A stretch of DNA of 64,000 nucleotides from Arenicellales bacterium. GTDB lineage: Bacteria > Pseudomonadota > Gammaproteobacteria > BMS3Bbin11. The notes beneath the pieces were generated by a model. That model saw only the letters and a program-made list of their open reading frames with translations, was not told the DNA's origin and made no database searches. Shown one piece after another: positions 35,370 to 44,512 of this stretch. The DNA lies in the NCBI GenBank assembly GCA_029287915.1, contig JARFQE010000076.1:22148-86147 (forward strand), in the 5' to 3' direction. The position numbers and the translations under genes were made by a program. Positions within the stretch are counted from its first letter, which is position 1, and each line of letters begins with the position of its first letter.

Positions 35370-36278
35370 TTAATTCCAGGCTACACGTTGTTCAGCATGT
35401 ACTGTCCGGAAAGTTACCTTGATCGGATTATGATCAGACGAGGTCACTTGTTGGGCTTCGCTCGATACCGGTACGAGACCTCGGTAGAAGACATGGTCAA
35501 TAAAATTGCCGAATATCTTTACTCGGTTATGGCTATTATATGTAACAGCCTTTAGTGATAGATCCTCAACCATGTTTTCGATGATCTGTTTTCTGCTATC
35601 GCTCCAGCTATTGAAATCACCGGCGACAATTACCGGGCCCTGGTGCTGAGCAATAGCCGATTTGAGCTTTTCTATTTGTTCACTGTAAACCTCGGTACCG
35701 AGGGTGAAATTGATACTGTGGATATTGGCTACCAGTAGTTTCTCATCCGTGCCGGACAGCCTGTATTTATTCACCAGGGCAGTTTTTGGCAGGCGCAAAA
35801 AAGGCTCAGTTGTTCTTAGTCCGCAACTTGAAACTGCCTTGACTCGTGAACCAGTAAGGACGCCAGTTGCCTCATCATTTACAATAAAACCGGTGTTCAT
35901 TGTCCAGTGTATGCTCTGTTTTTTCAGCGTTTCTTTAACCTCAGGGTTCAGCAGCGCTTCCTGAATAATTACCAGATCCTGACCGTCACTGAGCTGGCGA
36001 AAGTCATCGGCCCAGTTCTTTTTCTGACCCTTGTAGATATTCCAGTTCAGCAGGGTAATATTTTCTGAATCCAGTGCATGGGCAGATTCGCGTTTTTTAT
36101 CGGAATAATACTGAGCCTGTCCTGTATCACAGCTATTAGCACTAATTTTTTTATTCACCCCATTATTTACGATCTGGGTCTGTTCAGGCACAGAGACACA
36201 GCCGGAAGCTAGTAGCATGCCAGCAATGGCAGTGGAGACAATAAATAATGACGCTTTGTATCCGCGTTTAATTTTCAT
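35370..36278 (-). CDS. secreted endonuclease/exonuclease/phosphatase-fold lipoprotein
   Basis: The 302-residue protein has a lipobox (LLASGC, Cys about 27). The EEP-fold catalytic set follows: LLNWNIYKG, IIQEALL (metal-binding Glu), VAGDFNSW and SSDHNPIKV. Substrates of this fold include nucleic acids, inositol phosphates and sphingomyelin; none can be chosen here. I use the ATG at 36278 rather than the TTG one codon earlier. Confidence 0.88.
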   Translation of the reverse strand: MKIKRGYKASLFIVSTAIAGMLLASGCVSVPEQTQIVNNGVNKKISANSCDTGQAQYYSDKKRESAHALDSENITLLNWNIYKGQKKNWADDFRQLSDGQDLVIIQEALLNPEVKETLKKQSIHWTMNTGFIVNDEATGVLTGSRVKAVSSCGLRTTEPFLRLPKTALVNKYRLSGTDEKLLVANIHSINFTLGTEVYSEQIEKLKSAIAQHQGPVIVAGDFNSWSDSRKQIIENMVEDLSLKAVTYNSHNRVKIFGNFIDHVFYRGLVPVSSEAQQVTSSDHNPIKVTFRTVHAEQRVAWN

Positions 36279-36480
36279 CAATGTTTACTTCTATATAATT
36301 AATTTGTTTTTTCGTTCAAAATTTTTACAATTTTACCATATATGGCCATAACTGTGTTTATGCAAGTGATCTATAAAGTAATTTCTCAATATTAATCATA
36401 TTATGATAGTTTATCGCTTTTTTCTTGACATTATACGCCAAACTATTAACCCCAGTTCTCTTCATGTGCATCTTAGGCAC

Positions 36481-37056
36481 TTATTGAGTTCCTGCTTGAG
36501 TTCCTGCAGTCACTATGGTGATGAAATCACCTGCTGCTTCATTAAATTCAGACATATACAAACGTCTTGACGTATAACCATCCCAAACCTGCCCACATAC
36601 AAACCGATAGATATCGGGATAATCATTTGATTCAAGATCCATGTAGGTTTTTATCAGCCATGTATAACTGGTATCACCACTGTAGAGAAAGGACAGGTTT
36701 TCATCTGTCGAGGCAATCATTGTCCTGTTGGAATTTTTCAGGCGTGTGTAAGGTTCTTCATCACGAACCACACGTGTAATTCGAAAATCTACAGCGGGTA
36801 TCACTTTATCCTGCCTGGAAAGTGTTCTTACAACGAGCTGACAGTATGGCTCCCATTTATCGAGCTGTTGCAGGCTGACCTGCCTACCAAATTGCAATGA
36901 TGCTCTGACCTCATTAGCTGCTATGGTTAATGGGCTATTCACTGCAAGTGTACTGCCGGCAGGAATGTTAGCAAAAAAATCTGTCTCCTTATTTGACTGT
37001 GGTGTTGCGCAACTTGTCAACAATATTGTCAGTACAGGGAGGACAAATTGTTTCAT
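36481..37056 (-). CDS. lipoprotein of unknown function
   Basis: Starting at 37056 gives a clean lipoprotein signal (MKQFVLPVLTILLTSCATP); the longer frame from 37122 hides it. The mature 175 residues are mixed alpha/beta with no motif I recognise. It lies between the nuclease-fold and tectonin-like genes on the same strand, with gaps of about 120-200 bp. Confidence 0.7.
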   Translation of the reverse strand: MKQFVLPVLTILLTSCATPQSNKETDFFANIPAGSTLAVNSPLTIAANEVRASLQFGRQVSLQQLDKWEPYCQLVVRTLSRQDKVIPAVDFRITRVVRDEEPYTRLKNSNRTMIASTDENLSFLYSGDTSYTWLIKTYMDLESNDYPDIYRFVCGQVWDGYTSRRLYMSEFNEAAGDFITIVTAGTQAGTQ

Positions 37057-37173
37057 ATAAGGATTCTGACAAGTTAACGTTACTACATAAAGAATAGCAC
37101 AGGAATATATTTCTGCCTGCAATAATGAATCCTGATTATTGCAAATAATGTCATAGTTACCAGGCTTGTTATT

Positions 37174-38139
37174 CTATTTGGCAACGAAGGCTCTCAAAAT
37201 CTGGCCTTTATCGCCAATCGTCCAGACATGGCGATAACTCGAAGAGGGGACCCTTTTACCGCCCTGGCTGATAAATGGCTGAAAAACATCTACCTGGCTA
37301 ATGGCAAGGTCCTTCCCTGTGCCAGGTCCAGCTGACGTCCATTCCTTGTCAATCGACAGATCTAGGCCATAGAATTTACCGTCTTCAGCTACGATATACA
37401 CCAGCTTGCCGGAGGAAACTAATGCTGATGCGCGGGCATTACCGGGTAATTCTTGCCATGCCTTTTTCTCCGGTAAATAAAGAAAAATCTTTTTGTCCTG
37501 ATTAATGATAAAAACAAGGTCATACCAGTCAGGTTTATCACTGCTACCTGCATTGTAGGATTCAGCAAAAAGATTCAGCGGATTAAATGGTTCAGCAAGT
37601 TCCTGTCCTTTGTCATCAAGCAATTTAACAGGCAGGGGCGACCAGGTATTACCGTCCCCCCCGTAAACACGACCAGTTCTGGCACCGATTATATAAGGTG
37701 TACCGTTGGCTTTGGAAATCGAGATACGCCTTGCTCTGCCATTACCCGGATACTCAATCCAGCCACTGTTCTGGCCGGCAAAGTTGCTGTCCAGATGATA
37801 GATCTTTTTACTTTTAAGACCAACAACCCAGGGTACACCATCACCATCGATGCCGATGTCCTGTGCTACTCCTCCCCCGGAAACCCGTTGCCAGTTTTCA
37901 TAAACTTCACCAAACCACTCACCTGAAGATTCTTTACCAATTTCCTTGTTCAGGAAAAAAATATGCCCATTTTTATCGAGAATAATAGGTGTTTCACGAT
38001 AGACATCAATCGCTACAGCCCGTCCGTCATCATTTGCAAATAATTGTTTCCATTCGCCGAGTTGGGGTGCTTCGGCCCAGCATGTAGCAGTGAAGGAGAT
38101 AGTGACGAGAAACAGAAAACGTCTGTATATATATTTCAT
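37174..38139 (-). CDS. secreted tectonin-type beta-propeller protein
   Basis: After a signal peptide (about 1-23, TCWAEA) the 321-residue protein has at least five repeats of the tectonin/TECPR pattern, for example VAQDIGIDGDGVPWVVG, ARRISISKANGTPYIIG and RASALVSSGKLVYIVA, each followed by an aromatic-rich strand. Tectonins bind bacterial or fungal surface sugars; in bacteria such proteins are secreted and poorly known. The ATG at 38139 has GGA spaced 7 nt upstream; the ATG at 38151 has none. Confidence 0.75.
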   Translation of the reverse strand: MKYIYRRFLFLVTISFTATCWAEAPQLGEWKQLFANDDGRAVAIDVYRETPIILDKNGHIFFLNKEIGKESSGEWFGEVYENWQRVSGGGVAQDIGIDGDGVPWVVGLKSKKIYHLDSNFAGQNSGWIEYPGNGRARRISISKANGTPYIIGARTGRVYGGDGNTWSPLPVKLLDDKGQELAEPFNPLNLFAESYNAGSSDKPDWYDLVFIINQDKKIFLYLPEKKAWQELPGNARASALVSSGKLVYIVAEDGKFYGLDLSIDKEWTSAGPGTGKDLAISQVDVFQPFISQGGKRVPSSSYRHVWTIGDKGQILRAFVAK

Positions 38140-38224
38140 CTTGTAATCCATAGATTGATGTGACTGAGATATGAATTAATTATATCTCTAAAAACATTAT
38201 CTTACACATTCGATTCCTGATGTT

Positions 38225-38238
38225 ATGATTTAAATCAA
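38225..38238 (+). promoter_or_regulatory. FNR/Anr-type box upstream of gnd
   Basis: ATGAT-TTAA-ATCAA matches the TTGAT-N4-ATCAA dyad at nine of ten positions, 120 bp before gnd. This suggests oxygen control of the pentose phosphate genes. One site in AT-rich DNA can arise by chance. Confidence 0.4.
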
Positions 38239-38357
38239 CTTTTGCTAGATTAGTTGGAATTGAACATCCTGGTGTAATATTTTGCAATCGTTGTTATCTA
38301 TGAAATGACATAGGATATTACATTTTCCCTACAAACAACTATGTAAAAGGAATCAGT

Positions 38358-39806
38358 ATGCTACAAGCAAACATCGGACTTATTGGTCTGGCTGTGATGG
38401 GACAGAATCTTGCTCTGAATATACATGATCACGGCTACAAGGTATCGGTACACAATAGGACAGCCAGTAGAATTAAAGATTTTCTACAAGGACCAGCCAG
38501 TTCAACAGACATTGCTGGTTATGATTCTCTTGAGGCTTTTGTTTCATCATTAGAAAAGCCGCGAAAAATAATCATAATGATTCGGGCAGGCAAACCGGTT
38601 GATGATCTAATAGACAGTTTGTTACCGCTGCTGGATAAGGGAGATATTATTATCGATGGTGGTAATTCACGTTTTACTGATAGCAATCGACGCTATCAGG
38701 AACTATCTCGCGAGGGTATACATTTTATCGGCACAGGTATCTCCGGTGGTGAAGATGGTGCTCGGCATGGACCATCCATTATGCCTGGTGGGGATATTCA
38801 AGCATGGCCGGTAGTAAAAGAGATATTGCAGTCCATATCTGCAAAAGTAGATGGTGAGCCCTGTTGTCAATGGGTTGGGCCAGCTGGAGCAGGTCACTAT
38901 GTAAAGATGGTTCATAACGGTATTGAATACGGGGACATGCAGTTGATTGCAGAGGCTTATCACCTTATGCGTGCTGGCCTTGGTATGAATGTTGATGAGA
39001 TCCAGAAAACCTTTGCGCAATGGAATGAAGGAGTACTGGATTCATACCTGATAGAGATTACTGCGAATATTCTTGCCTTTCGCGATCATGAAGGTGAACC
39101 ACTGATAGACAATATCCTTGATGCAGCAGGGCAGAAGGGGACGGGAAAGTGGACTGGCATCAGTGCGCTCGAACTCGGGGTACCATTAACCTTGATCGGT
39201 GAAGCTGTATTTGCACGTTGTCTGTCAGCGATTAAGGATGAGCGTATGCGTGCCGATACGCTATTATCAAGTTCACATGCCATCTTTGAGGGAGATAGAG
39301 AAAAGGTTCTCGCATCAATCCATGATGCCCTGTATGCCTCCAAGATCATTTCCTATGCCCAGGGTTATATGTTGATGCGTGATGCTGCAAATGAGTATGA
39401 CTGGCAGTTGAATTATGGCGATATTGCTTTGATGTGGCGGGGAGGGTGTATCATCCGCAGCCGCTTTCTGGGTAATATCAGGCAGGCCTTTGATGAAAAT
39501 ATGGCACTGGAAAACCTGTTACAGGACAAGTTTTTTATTGGAGAGATAAAAGTATCTGAGGCAGGCTGGCGACAGGCTGTAACATTGGGTATACAACTTG
39601 CGATTCCCCTGCCCGCTATGTCGTCTGCGCTGGCGTTTTTCGACGGCTATCGTCGCGGGCGCTTACCAGCTAACCTGCTACAGGCGCAGCGGGATTATTT
39701 CGGTGCCCATACCTATGAGCGTGTTGATCGTCCCCGCGGGCATTTCTTTCATACTGACTGGACAGGTGAAGGTGGTGATGTGTCATCTGGTACATATGAG
39801 GTCTGA
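38358..39806 (+). CDS. gnd: 6-phosphogluconate dehydrogenase, decarboxylating
   Basis: This enzyme oxidises 6-phosphogluconate to ribulose 5-phosphate and CO2, making NADPH. The 482-residue length is that of the classic long form. The NADP fold starts GLAVMGQNLALNIHDHGY, and the catalytic region shows GISGGEDGARHGPSIMPGG and VKMVHNGIEYGDMQLIAEAY. A good AAGGA site precedes the ATG. zwf follows after 3 bp. Confidence 0.98.
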   Translation: MLQANIGLIGLAVMGQNLALNIHDHGYKVSVHNRTASRIKDFLQGPASSTDIAGYDSLEAFVSSLEKPRKIIIMIRAGKPVDDLIDSLLPLLDKGDIIIDGGNSRFTDSNRRYQELSREGIHFIGTGISGGEDGARHGPSIMPGGDIQAWPVVKEILQSISAKVDGEPCCQWVGPAGAGHYVKMVHNGIEYGDMQLIAEAYHLMRAGLGMNVDEIQKTFAQWNEGVLDSYLIEITANILAFRDHEGEPLIDNILDAAGQKGTGKWTGISALELGVPLTLIGEAVFARCLSAIKDERMRADTLLSSSHAIFEGDREKVLASIHDALYASKIISYAQGYMLMRDAANEYDWQLNYGDIALMWRGGCIIRSRFLGNIRQAFDENMALENLLQDKFFIGEIKVSEAGWRQAVTLGIQLAIPLPAMSSALAFFDGYRRGRLPANLLQAQRDYFGAHTYERVDRPRGHFFHTDWTGEGGDVSSGTYEV

Positions 39807-39809
39807 ATA

Positions 39810-41312
39810 GTGGCTTATAACGATCAGGATAATGCAACGCTGGTTATCTTCGGTGCCACTGGGAATTTATCGAGAATTAAATTGATGCCGGCACTGTATC
39901 TACTCGATAAAGCAAGTCAGCTGCATCCTCAGACAAAAATCCTGGCGACAGGAAGACGTGACTGGGATAAAGAAAGATGTATTGAAGAAGTACGAGACTG
40001 GATTGTCGATAGTACAGGTGTGCGCTTTGATGTTGATGTCTTTCAGCGATTTTCGAGACGACTGGATTATTACAGGGTAGATTATAGCCAGTCTGGAGTC
40101 TGGCCATTATTAAAACACTACCTCGAGTCAGAAACTACATCTGACAACAAGCAGCGGAATATAGCTTTCTATATGGCAATCAGGCCAGCAGAATTCGGGC
40201 TGGTTATAGATGCTCTTGGAGACAATGGATTGTTAATGGAAAAAGCAGGCTGGCGTCGTGTTGTTATCGAAAAACCATTTGGCTATGACTTAGACAGTGC
40301 GCAAGTGCTACAGAAGCGTATCAGCAGGCATATGAAGGAGCAGCAGATATTTCGTATTGATCATTACCTGGGTAAGGAGACAGTGCAAAATGTCAACGTG
40401 TTCCGTTTTGCCAATACGATGCTTGAACCTCTGTGGAATCGTAACTACATAGATCATATTCAGATTACGCATTCGGAAACAGCAGGAGTTGGCACGCGCG
40501 CCGCGTATTACGATGGTAGCGGAGCCATGCGTGACATGATACAGAGTCATTTACTTCAGCTACTGTCACTGGTCGCAATGGAACCGCCCGCCTCGATGGA
40601 TGCTGAAGACTTGCGCGATGAAAAGGTCAAGGTACTTAAGTCCATACGCCCAATCACCGAAGAAGATATTTCCACACGCGCATTTCGTGCGCAGTATACT
40701 GGTGGAAATATTGGAAGTGAAATAGTCAGAGGATATCTTGATGAACAGAATGTCCCTGCTGACAGTCGCACTGAAACTTATGCCGCAATGAAGCTTTACA
40801 TTGATAACTGGCGCTGGCGTGGAGTGCCTTTCTATCTGCGTACAGGAAAGCGACTGGCTCAGCGCCAGTCGATGATTTCCATCTGCTTTCGACACCCACC
40901 GCAGCAACTGTTTCGAGATGTTAGCAAGGAAGGTATGAAGCAAAACTGGTTAATCCTGGGTATACAGCCCTGTAATTGTCTACGTATGGAAGTCACCGTC
41001 AAAGAGCCCGGTCTGGATATGCAAATACGTCAGACCAGTCTCAATGCTTCATTACTGGATGAAGGAGATGTTAGAACTGACGCCTACGAAGACCTGCTGC
41101 TGGATATACTTAGCGGCGACCGTTCGCTTTTTCTTCGTCATGACGAAGTAGAGTATGCCTGGCGCATCGTAGACCCTGTTATCGATGCCTGGTCAAGGGA
41201 TAAAAAACCATTACAAACTTACCCTGCAGGTAGTTGGGGATCGCCAGAGAGCCGGGTGATTTTTGATAAACCACAGACTCGATGGCGACATAGTCTTGAT
41301 CCCGTGCAATAA
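39810..41312 (+). CDS. zwf: glucose-6-phosphate 1-dehydrogenase
   Basis: Zwf oxidises glucose 6-phosphate to 6-phosphogluconolactone, the entry to the oxidative pentose phosphate and Entner-Doudoroff pathways. The 500-residue protein shows the Rossmann motif VIFGATGNLSRIKLMPALY and the active-site RIDHYLGKETVQN. The first motif usually reads GATGDLA; Asn and Ser here are mild variants. It starts with GTG, almost directly after gnd. Confidence 0.98.
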   Translation: MAYNDQDNATLVIFGATGNLSRIKLMPALYLLDKASQLHPQTKILATGRRDWDKERCIEEVRDWIVDSTGVRFDVDVFQRFSRRLDYYRVDYSQSGVWPLLKHYLESETTSDNKQRNIAFYMAIRPAEFGLVIDALGDNGLLMEKAGWRRVVIEKPFGYDLDSAQVLQKRISRHMKEQQIFRIDHYLGKETVQNVNVFRFANTMLEPLWNRNYIDHIQITHSETAGVGTRAAYYDGSGAMRDMIQSHLLQLLSLVAMEPPASMDAEDLRDEKVKVLKSIRPITEEDISTRAFRAQYTGGNIGSEIVRGYLDEQNVPADSRTETYAAMKLYIDNWRWRGVPFYLRTGKRLAQRQSMISICFRHPPQQLFRDVSKEGMKQNWLILGIQPCNCLRMEVTVKEPGLDMQIRQTSLNASLLDEGDVRTDAYEDLLLDILSGDRSLFLRHDEVEYAWRIVDPVIDAWSRDKKPLQTYPAGSWGSPESRVIFDKPQTRWRHSLDPVQ

Positions 41313-41396
41313 TATAATTCCTTAAATTTTGTTATTAAAAGCAGTTCTTGATAAGTTCGTAAAGTGAAAACAATAATTAATAACGGAGAAAATAAA

Positions 41397-41960
41397 ATGA
41401 ATTCTGAGGCAGAGGCAATTAACGAAGTTGGAAAGAAATGGGGCTGGTTTGTTGGAATTGGCATTATTCTGGTCATACTTGGAACGATTGGCATAGGCGC
41501 CACCTTTGCCCTGACTCTGACAACGGTTACGTTCTTCGGTTTTTTGATTTTAATTGGTGGTGGCTTCCAGTTAGTCGACGCATTTCGACACAAAGGCTGG
41601 TCACTGATTGGTTATATTCTTATAGCTCTGCTTTATATCGCTGTAGGCTATATCATGGTAAAGAATCCGATGCTCGCCTCTGCAACACTGACCTTGTTTA
41701 TTGCCTGGGCACTGATAGCAATTGGTATCATGCGAATAATTATTGCATTTCGTCTGAAAGGTGTTTCAGGCTGGATATGGACACTAATTGGTGGCATCGC
41801 CGCTATTGTTCTTGGCATTATGATTCTAAACAAGTGGCCTGAATCTGGCCTGTGGGTGATTGGTATGTTCATAGCAATTGAACTAATCTTCAACGGCTGG
41901 GGTATGATCATGCTTGGACTGGCAGCGAAAAAATTTCGCAGCAGCAACGTTCTACCCTAG
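41397..41960 (+). CDS. HdeD/DUF308-family membrane protein
   Basis: The 187-residue protein has six membrane helices in three pairs, the DUF308 layout (ILVILGTIGIGATFAL, LILIGGGFQLVDAF and similar). E. coli HdeD helps acid resistance at high cell density; the function here is unknown. I start at the ATG at 41397, which has GGAG nearby, instead of the GTG at 41364. It sits between zwf and pgl and may be in the same transcript as gnd-zwf. Confidence 0.88.
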   Translation: MNSEAEAINEVGKKWGWFVGIGIILVILGTIGIGATFALTLTTVTFFGFLILIGGGFQLVDAFRHKGWSLIGYILIALLYIAVGYIMVKNPMLASATLTLFIAWALIAIGIMRIIIAFRLKGVSGWIWTLIGGIAAIVLGIMILNKWPESGLWVIGMFIAIELIFNGWGMIMLGLAAKKFRSSNVLP

Positions 41961-41970
41961 TATCAAGAGC

Positions 41971-42026
41971 AAGGATTGAGGACAGAGGAGATATCATTTT
42001 CCTTTTATCCTTAGTCCTTAATCCTT
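41971..42026. terminator. long inverted repeat between convergent genes
   Basis: AAGGATTGAGGAC (41971-41983) pairs with GTCCTTAATCCTT (42014-42026) over 13 bp with one G-U, looping out 30 nt. It sits between the convergent DUF308 and CMD-Rieske genes and may end both transcripts, although no T run follows. Confidence 0.5.
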
Positions 42027-42047
42027 ACTCAATCATTTTATTTTCGA

Positions 42048-42674
42048 TCACCAGAAAACTTTCAGTGTTCCATTTTCGACTTCATGTTTGAATTCATTTA
42101 ACGGACGATTACCGACATCGGTACATTCACCGGTAGTGACTTCAAATACCCAATGGTGTTTTGGGCAGGTCAATTTTGTTCCTTCCAGTGCCAGATGCGG
42201 GATGTTCGTCACCTGGTGTGGACAGCGACTGTCGTAAACACGAAAGTTGTCACCATCACGATAGATGTACAGGCTGCGACCACCACAGTCGCGATAGCTG
42301 ATCTCCCCAGAAGGAAACTCACTGACATTCCCGACATCATGCCATTCCGGTACAGCGTCCAGATTTTCAGGATGAAACTCAGGGATATCCATATCCAGCA
42401 GTATTTCCGTTGCCCAGACTATTTTGGCAAAGCCAAGAGAAGGCAGGGCCATAAACAGGGCGTCAAGTACTTCATTTGCAGTGGCACCATTGCGTAGCGC
42501 ACGAGACAGGTATTGGCGAAATCCAGCGTCCGTCTGCGCATCAACCTTAGTGATGACCGAGATCAGGTCGCGTGTCCGGGTATCAAGATGTTTACCAGCC
42601 TCTTTCAGACTTTTGAAATAGGGCAGGACGGCATTCGGACGGGCAGCAATCAGATAGTTTAGTGCGTCACTCAT
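42048..42674 (-). CDS. carboxymuconolactone decarboxylase-like / Rieske 2Fe-2S fusion
   Basis: The ATG at 42674 has GGAG 7 nt upstream and gives 208 residues; the longer frame adds an unlikely hydrophobic leader. Residues 1-100 resemble an AhpD/CMD helical domain but lack the CXXC redox pair. Residues 105-208 are a Rieske domain: ligands in SRCPHQ (about 160) and LTCPKHHWVFE (about 180). With no oxygenase catalytic domain it is probably an electron-transfer or redox-sensor protein. It runs against its neighbours, between zwf-DUF308 and pgl. Confidence 0.82.
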   Translation of the reverse strand: MSDALNYLIAARPNAVLPYFKSLKEAGKHLDTRTRDLISVITKVDAQTDAGFRQYLSRALRNGATANEVLDALFMALPSLGFAKIVWATEILLDMDIPEFHPENLDAVPEWHDVGNVSEFPSGEISYRDCGGRSLYIYRDGDNFRVYDSRCPHQVTNIPHLALEGTKLTCPKHHWVFEVTTGECTDVGNRPLNEFKHEVENGTLKVFW

Positions 42675-42917
42675 TAAAATCTCCGTGGTCAGATAAGTAT
42701 GTAGCTTTAAAATGGAATAAATTTCAATAAAATTTTCCAGGTATTGTTTACAAACGTATAGAATTATATCGAAATAAATAGCGGGATAGGAAAGTAATAT
42801 ATAATATGAAATAGCTAGATGAAATATTCTATACGCAGTCAGTACTTTGATTAAGATTACATACAACAATCATAGGGCCAATCAGGGACCAAATAAAAAA
42901 GATAATTGCCAGTAATT

Positions 42918-43598
42918 ATGCAATGGACTGTTGTTGAGAATTCTGATGCTGTCGCACACCTGGTTTGTGATCGTATTGTACAGGCATCAAGACTGGCTAT
43001 AGACAAACGTGGTGAATTTCATATTGTATTGACGGGAGGGAATACACCTAAAAAAGCCTACGCGCTGCTTGCTCAGGCCAGGTGTGACTGGGAGCGCTGG
43101 CATATCTGGATAGGTGATGAGCGATGCTTGCCTGCCGATGATCCTCATCGCAATAGTGTAATGATAGAGCAGGTTCTTACCAGTAAGGTGCCGGTTCCTT
43201 TAAATCAGTTTCATGCCATCCCTGCTGAAAAAGGACCTGAGGAGGCTGCAAGGCTATATGCCAGATCGATTGAGGGCATCTCTACCTTTGATATTGTCCT
43301 GCTTGGGATGGGCGAAGACGGTCATATCGCCAGTTTATTCCCCGGACATGAGCATCCCGCAGGGCTAACCGTTTTGCCTGTGCATAATTCCCCAAAATTT
43401 CCACCGGAGCGTGTCAGTCTGAGTGCTGAAGTGCTGGGACAGTGCCGGCAAATGCTGTTCATAATCACCGGTAAGGCCAAGGCTGATGCTGTGTCCAGGT
43501 GGCGGCACGGTGATCAAATGCCTGTTAGCATGATAAGGGGGCAGGGTAAATCAGAGGTTATCCTTGACCAGCAGGCAGATGGTATGAATGACAGTTGA
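42918..43598 (+). CDS. pgl: 6-phosphogluconolactonase
   Basis: Pgl hydrolyses the lactone made by Zwf. The 226-residue protein shows LTGGNTPKKAYALLA, HIWIGDERCLPADDPHRNS and the catalytic-region LLGMGEDGHIASLFPG. The ATG at 42918 is preferred over a TTG at 42906. With gnd and zwf it completes the oxidative pentose phosphate branch. Confidence 0.96.
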   Translation: MQWTVVENSDAVAHLVCDRIVQASRLAIDKRGEFHIVLTGGNTPKKAYALLAQARCDWERWHIWIGDERCLPADDPHRNSVMIEQVLTSKVPVPLNQFHAIPAEKGPEEAARLYARSIEGISTFDIVLLGMGEDGHIASLFPGHEHPAGLTVLPVHNSPKFPPERVSLSAEVLGQCRQMLFIITGKAKADAVSRWRHGDQMPVSMIRGQGKSEVILDQQADGMNDS

Positions 43599-43872
43599 TA
43601 CAACAACGGGAAGACATAATTGAAACAGGGATGATAGTCGGTTCCGATGTAAAAGTATAAACTGCGATTTACCTGTTTTTCTTTTCAAAACGATGCATCA
43701 GTGCTGCCCGTCACGATATAATATTTCTTGTAAGCTACTGATATAAAAGTAATTATATTTAAATTTTCAAATAATCTTGCATATCACGATTTAGTTACTA
43801 AAGTTAAGTTAACGGCACAAATACAATTTAAGACGCCAATAATAAAAAAACTGTCTTTGTGTAGCCGATAAT

Positions 43873-43882
43873 TTGATGAGGG
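43873..43882 (+). promoter_or_regulatory. ribosome-binding region complementary to the small-RNA loops
   Basis: TTGATGAGGG spans the Shine-Dalgarno of the gene at 43890. It is the exact complement of CCCTCATCAA in the loop of small RNA 2 (10 nt), and GATGAGGGT is the exact complement of ACCCTCATC in small RNA 1 (9 nt). Confidence 0.35.
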
Positions 43883-43889
43883 TATAACA

Positions 43890-44156
43890 ATGAAAGTATT
43901 ATATATACTAATTGCGTCACTTATGGTGACACCGGCACTTGCATGGAATGGTCAGGATACGGATCTTGGTACCAGTATTATGATCAGTAGCCGCGATGTA
44001 GCCACTCCCGGCCAAGAAATCGTTTATTATGATTACAGCAAGGAAGAATACCGTACCGGAGAAGTAACCTCTGTCTATGGTTTCGGAAAATCTGTACAGA
44101 TCGAACTGTACGATTTTGATTCAGGTGCCAACCGTACTTTTGAAATGGAGAAGTAA
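43890..44156 (+). CDS. small secreted protein (DUF5334-like)
   Basis: The 88-residue precursor has a signal peptide (about 1-18, ALAWNG) and a 70-residue acidic beta-rich domain with VEVYDYD-like patterns (QEIVYYDYSKEEYRTGEV, VQIELYDFDSGANRTFEME). The DUF5334 assignment is from memory and tentative. It has a promoter-like AT-rich upstream region and its own terminator. Confidence 0.7.
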   Translation: MKVLYILIASLMVTPALAWNGQDTDLGTSIMISSRDVATPGQEIVYYDYSKEEYRTGEVTSVYGFGKSVQIELYDFDSGANRTFEMEK

Positions 44157-44190
44157 ATCATAAGCTGATTAATCAGTATGATTTTTCTCT
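44157..44190 (+). terminator. Rho-independent terminator
   Basis: AATCATA...CTGA-TTAA-TCAG...TATGATT forms an 11-bp interrupted stem followed by TTTTTCTCTTTTT, right after the stop codon of the small secreted protein. Confidence 0.7.
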
Positions 44191-44213
44191 TTTTCAGCTG
44201 AGCTCAAGGTGAC

Positions 44214-44246
44214 CTATCACTCGGCAATGTACGTGTCGGGTGATAG
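44214..44246. repeat. 10-bp stem hairpin
   Basis: CTATCACTCG and CGGGTGATAG pair over 10 bp (one G-U on one strand) around a 13-nt loop, between the small secreted gene and the opposing 59-residue frame. Role unknown. Confidence 0.45.
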
Positions 44247-44332
44247 ATCCGTCCATATTTTTCTTGTGCTTTATTCGACCTCTCCAGTGAAAAAGTAGCT
44301 CAGTCAGGTTGCAGGTAACAAGCTAATATTCG

Positions 44333-44512
44333 TTAATGTAATCGTGTATTTCGATGCGCCGTTTCGTACTTCTTTAGTTTGTACTCAGCCAGCGCTAATG
44401 CCTCTTTGATCCTGGCATGAACGGGTTCAATTTGTGTGTTTTCCCATTCTTCTATCAGTAAACGCCAGAAATCAATTTCTGCTTGTAAATTTTCTTCTAC
44501 CGAGTCTTTCAC
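44333..44512 (-). CDS. small protein of unknown function, start uncertain
   Basis: The minus strand has a 59-residue frame from a GTG at 44512: helical and charged (DSVEENLQAEIDFWRLLIEE, HARIKEALALAEYKLKKY). The frame stays open upstream (GHRN preceded by DSFIDNYY), but no ATG is in frame. AAGGAG followed by ATG lies about 40 nt upstream in a different frame that stops after four codons. Either the real start is GTG or a 1-nt frameshift broke the gene. Confidence 0.5.
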   Translation of the reverse strand: MKDSVEENLQAEIDFWRLLIEEWENTQIEPVHARIKEALALAEYKLKKYETAHRNTRLH

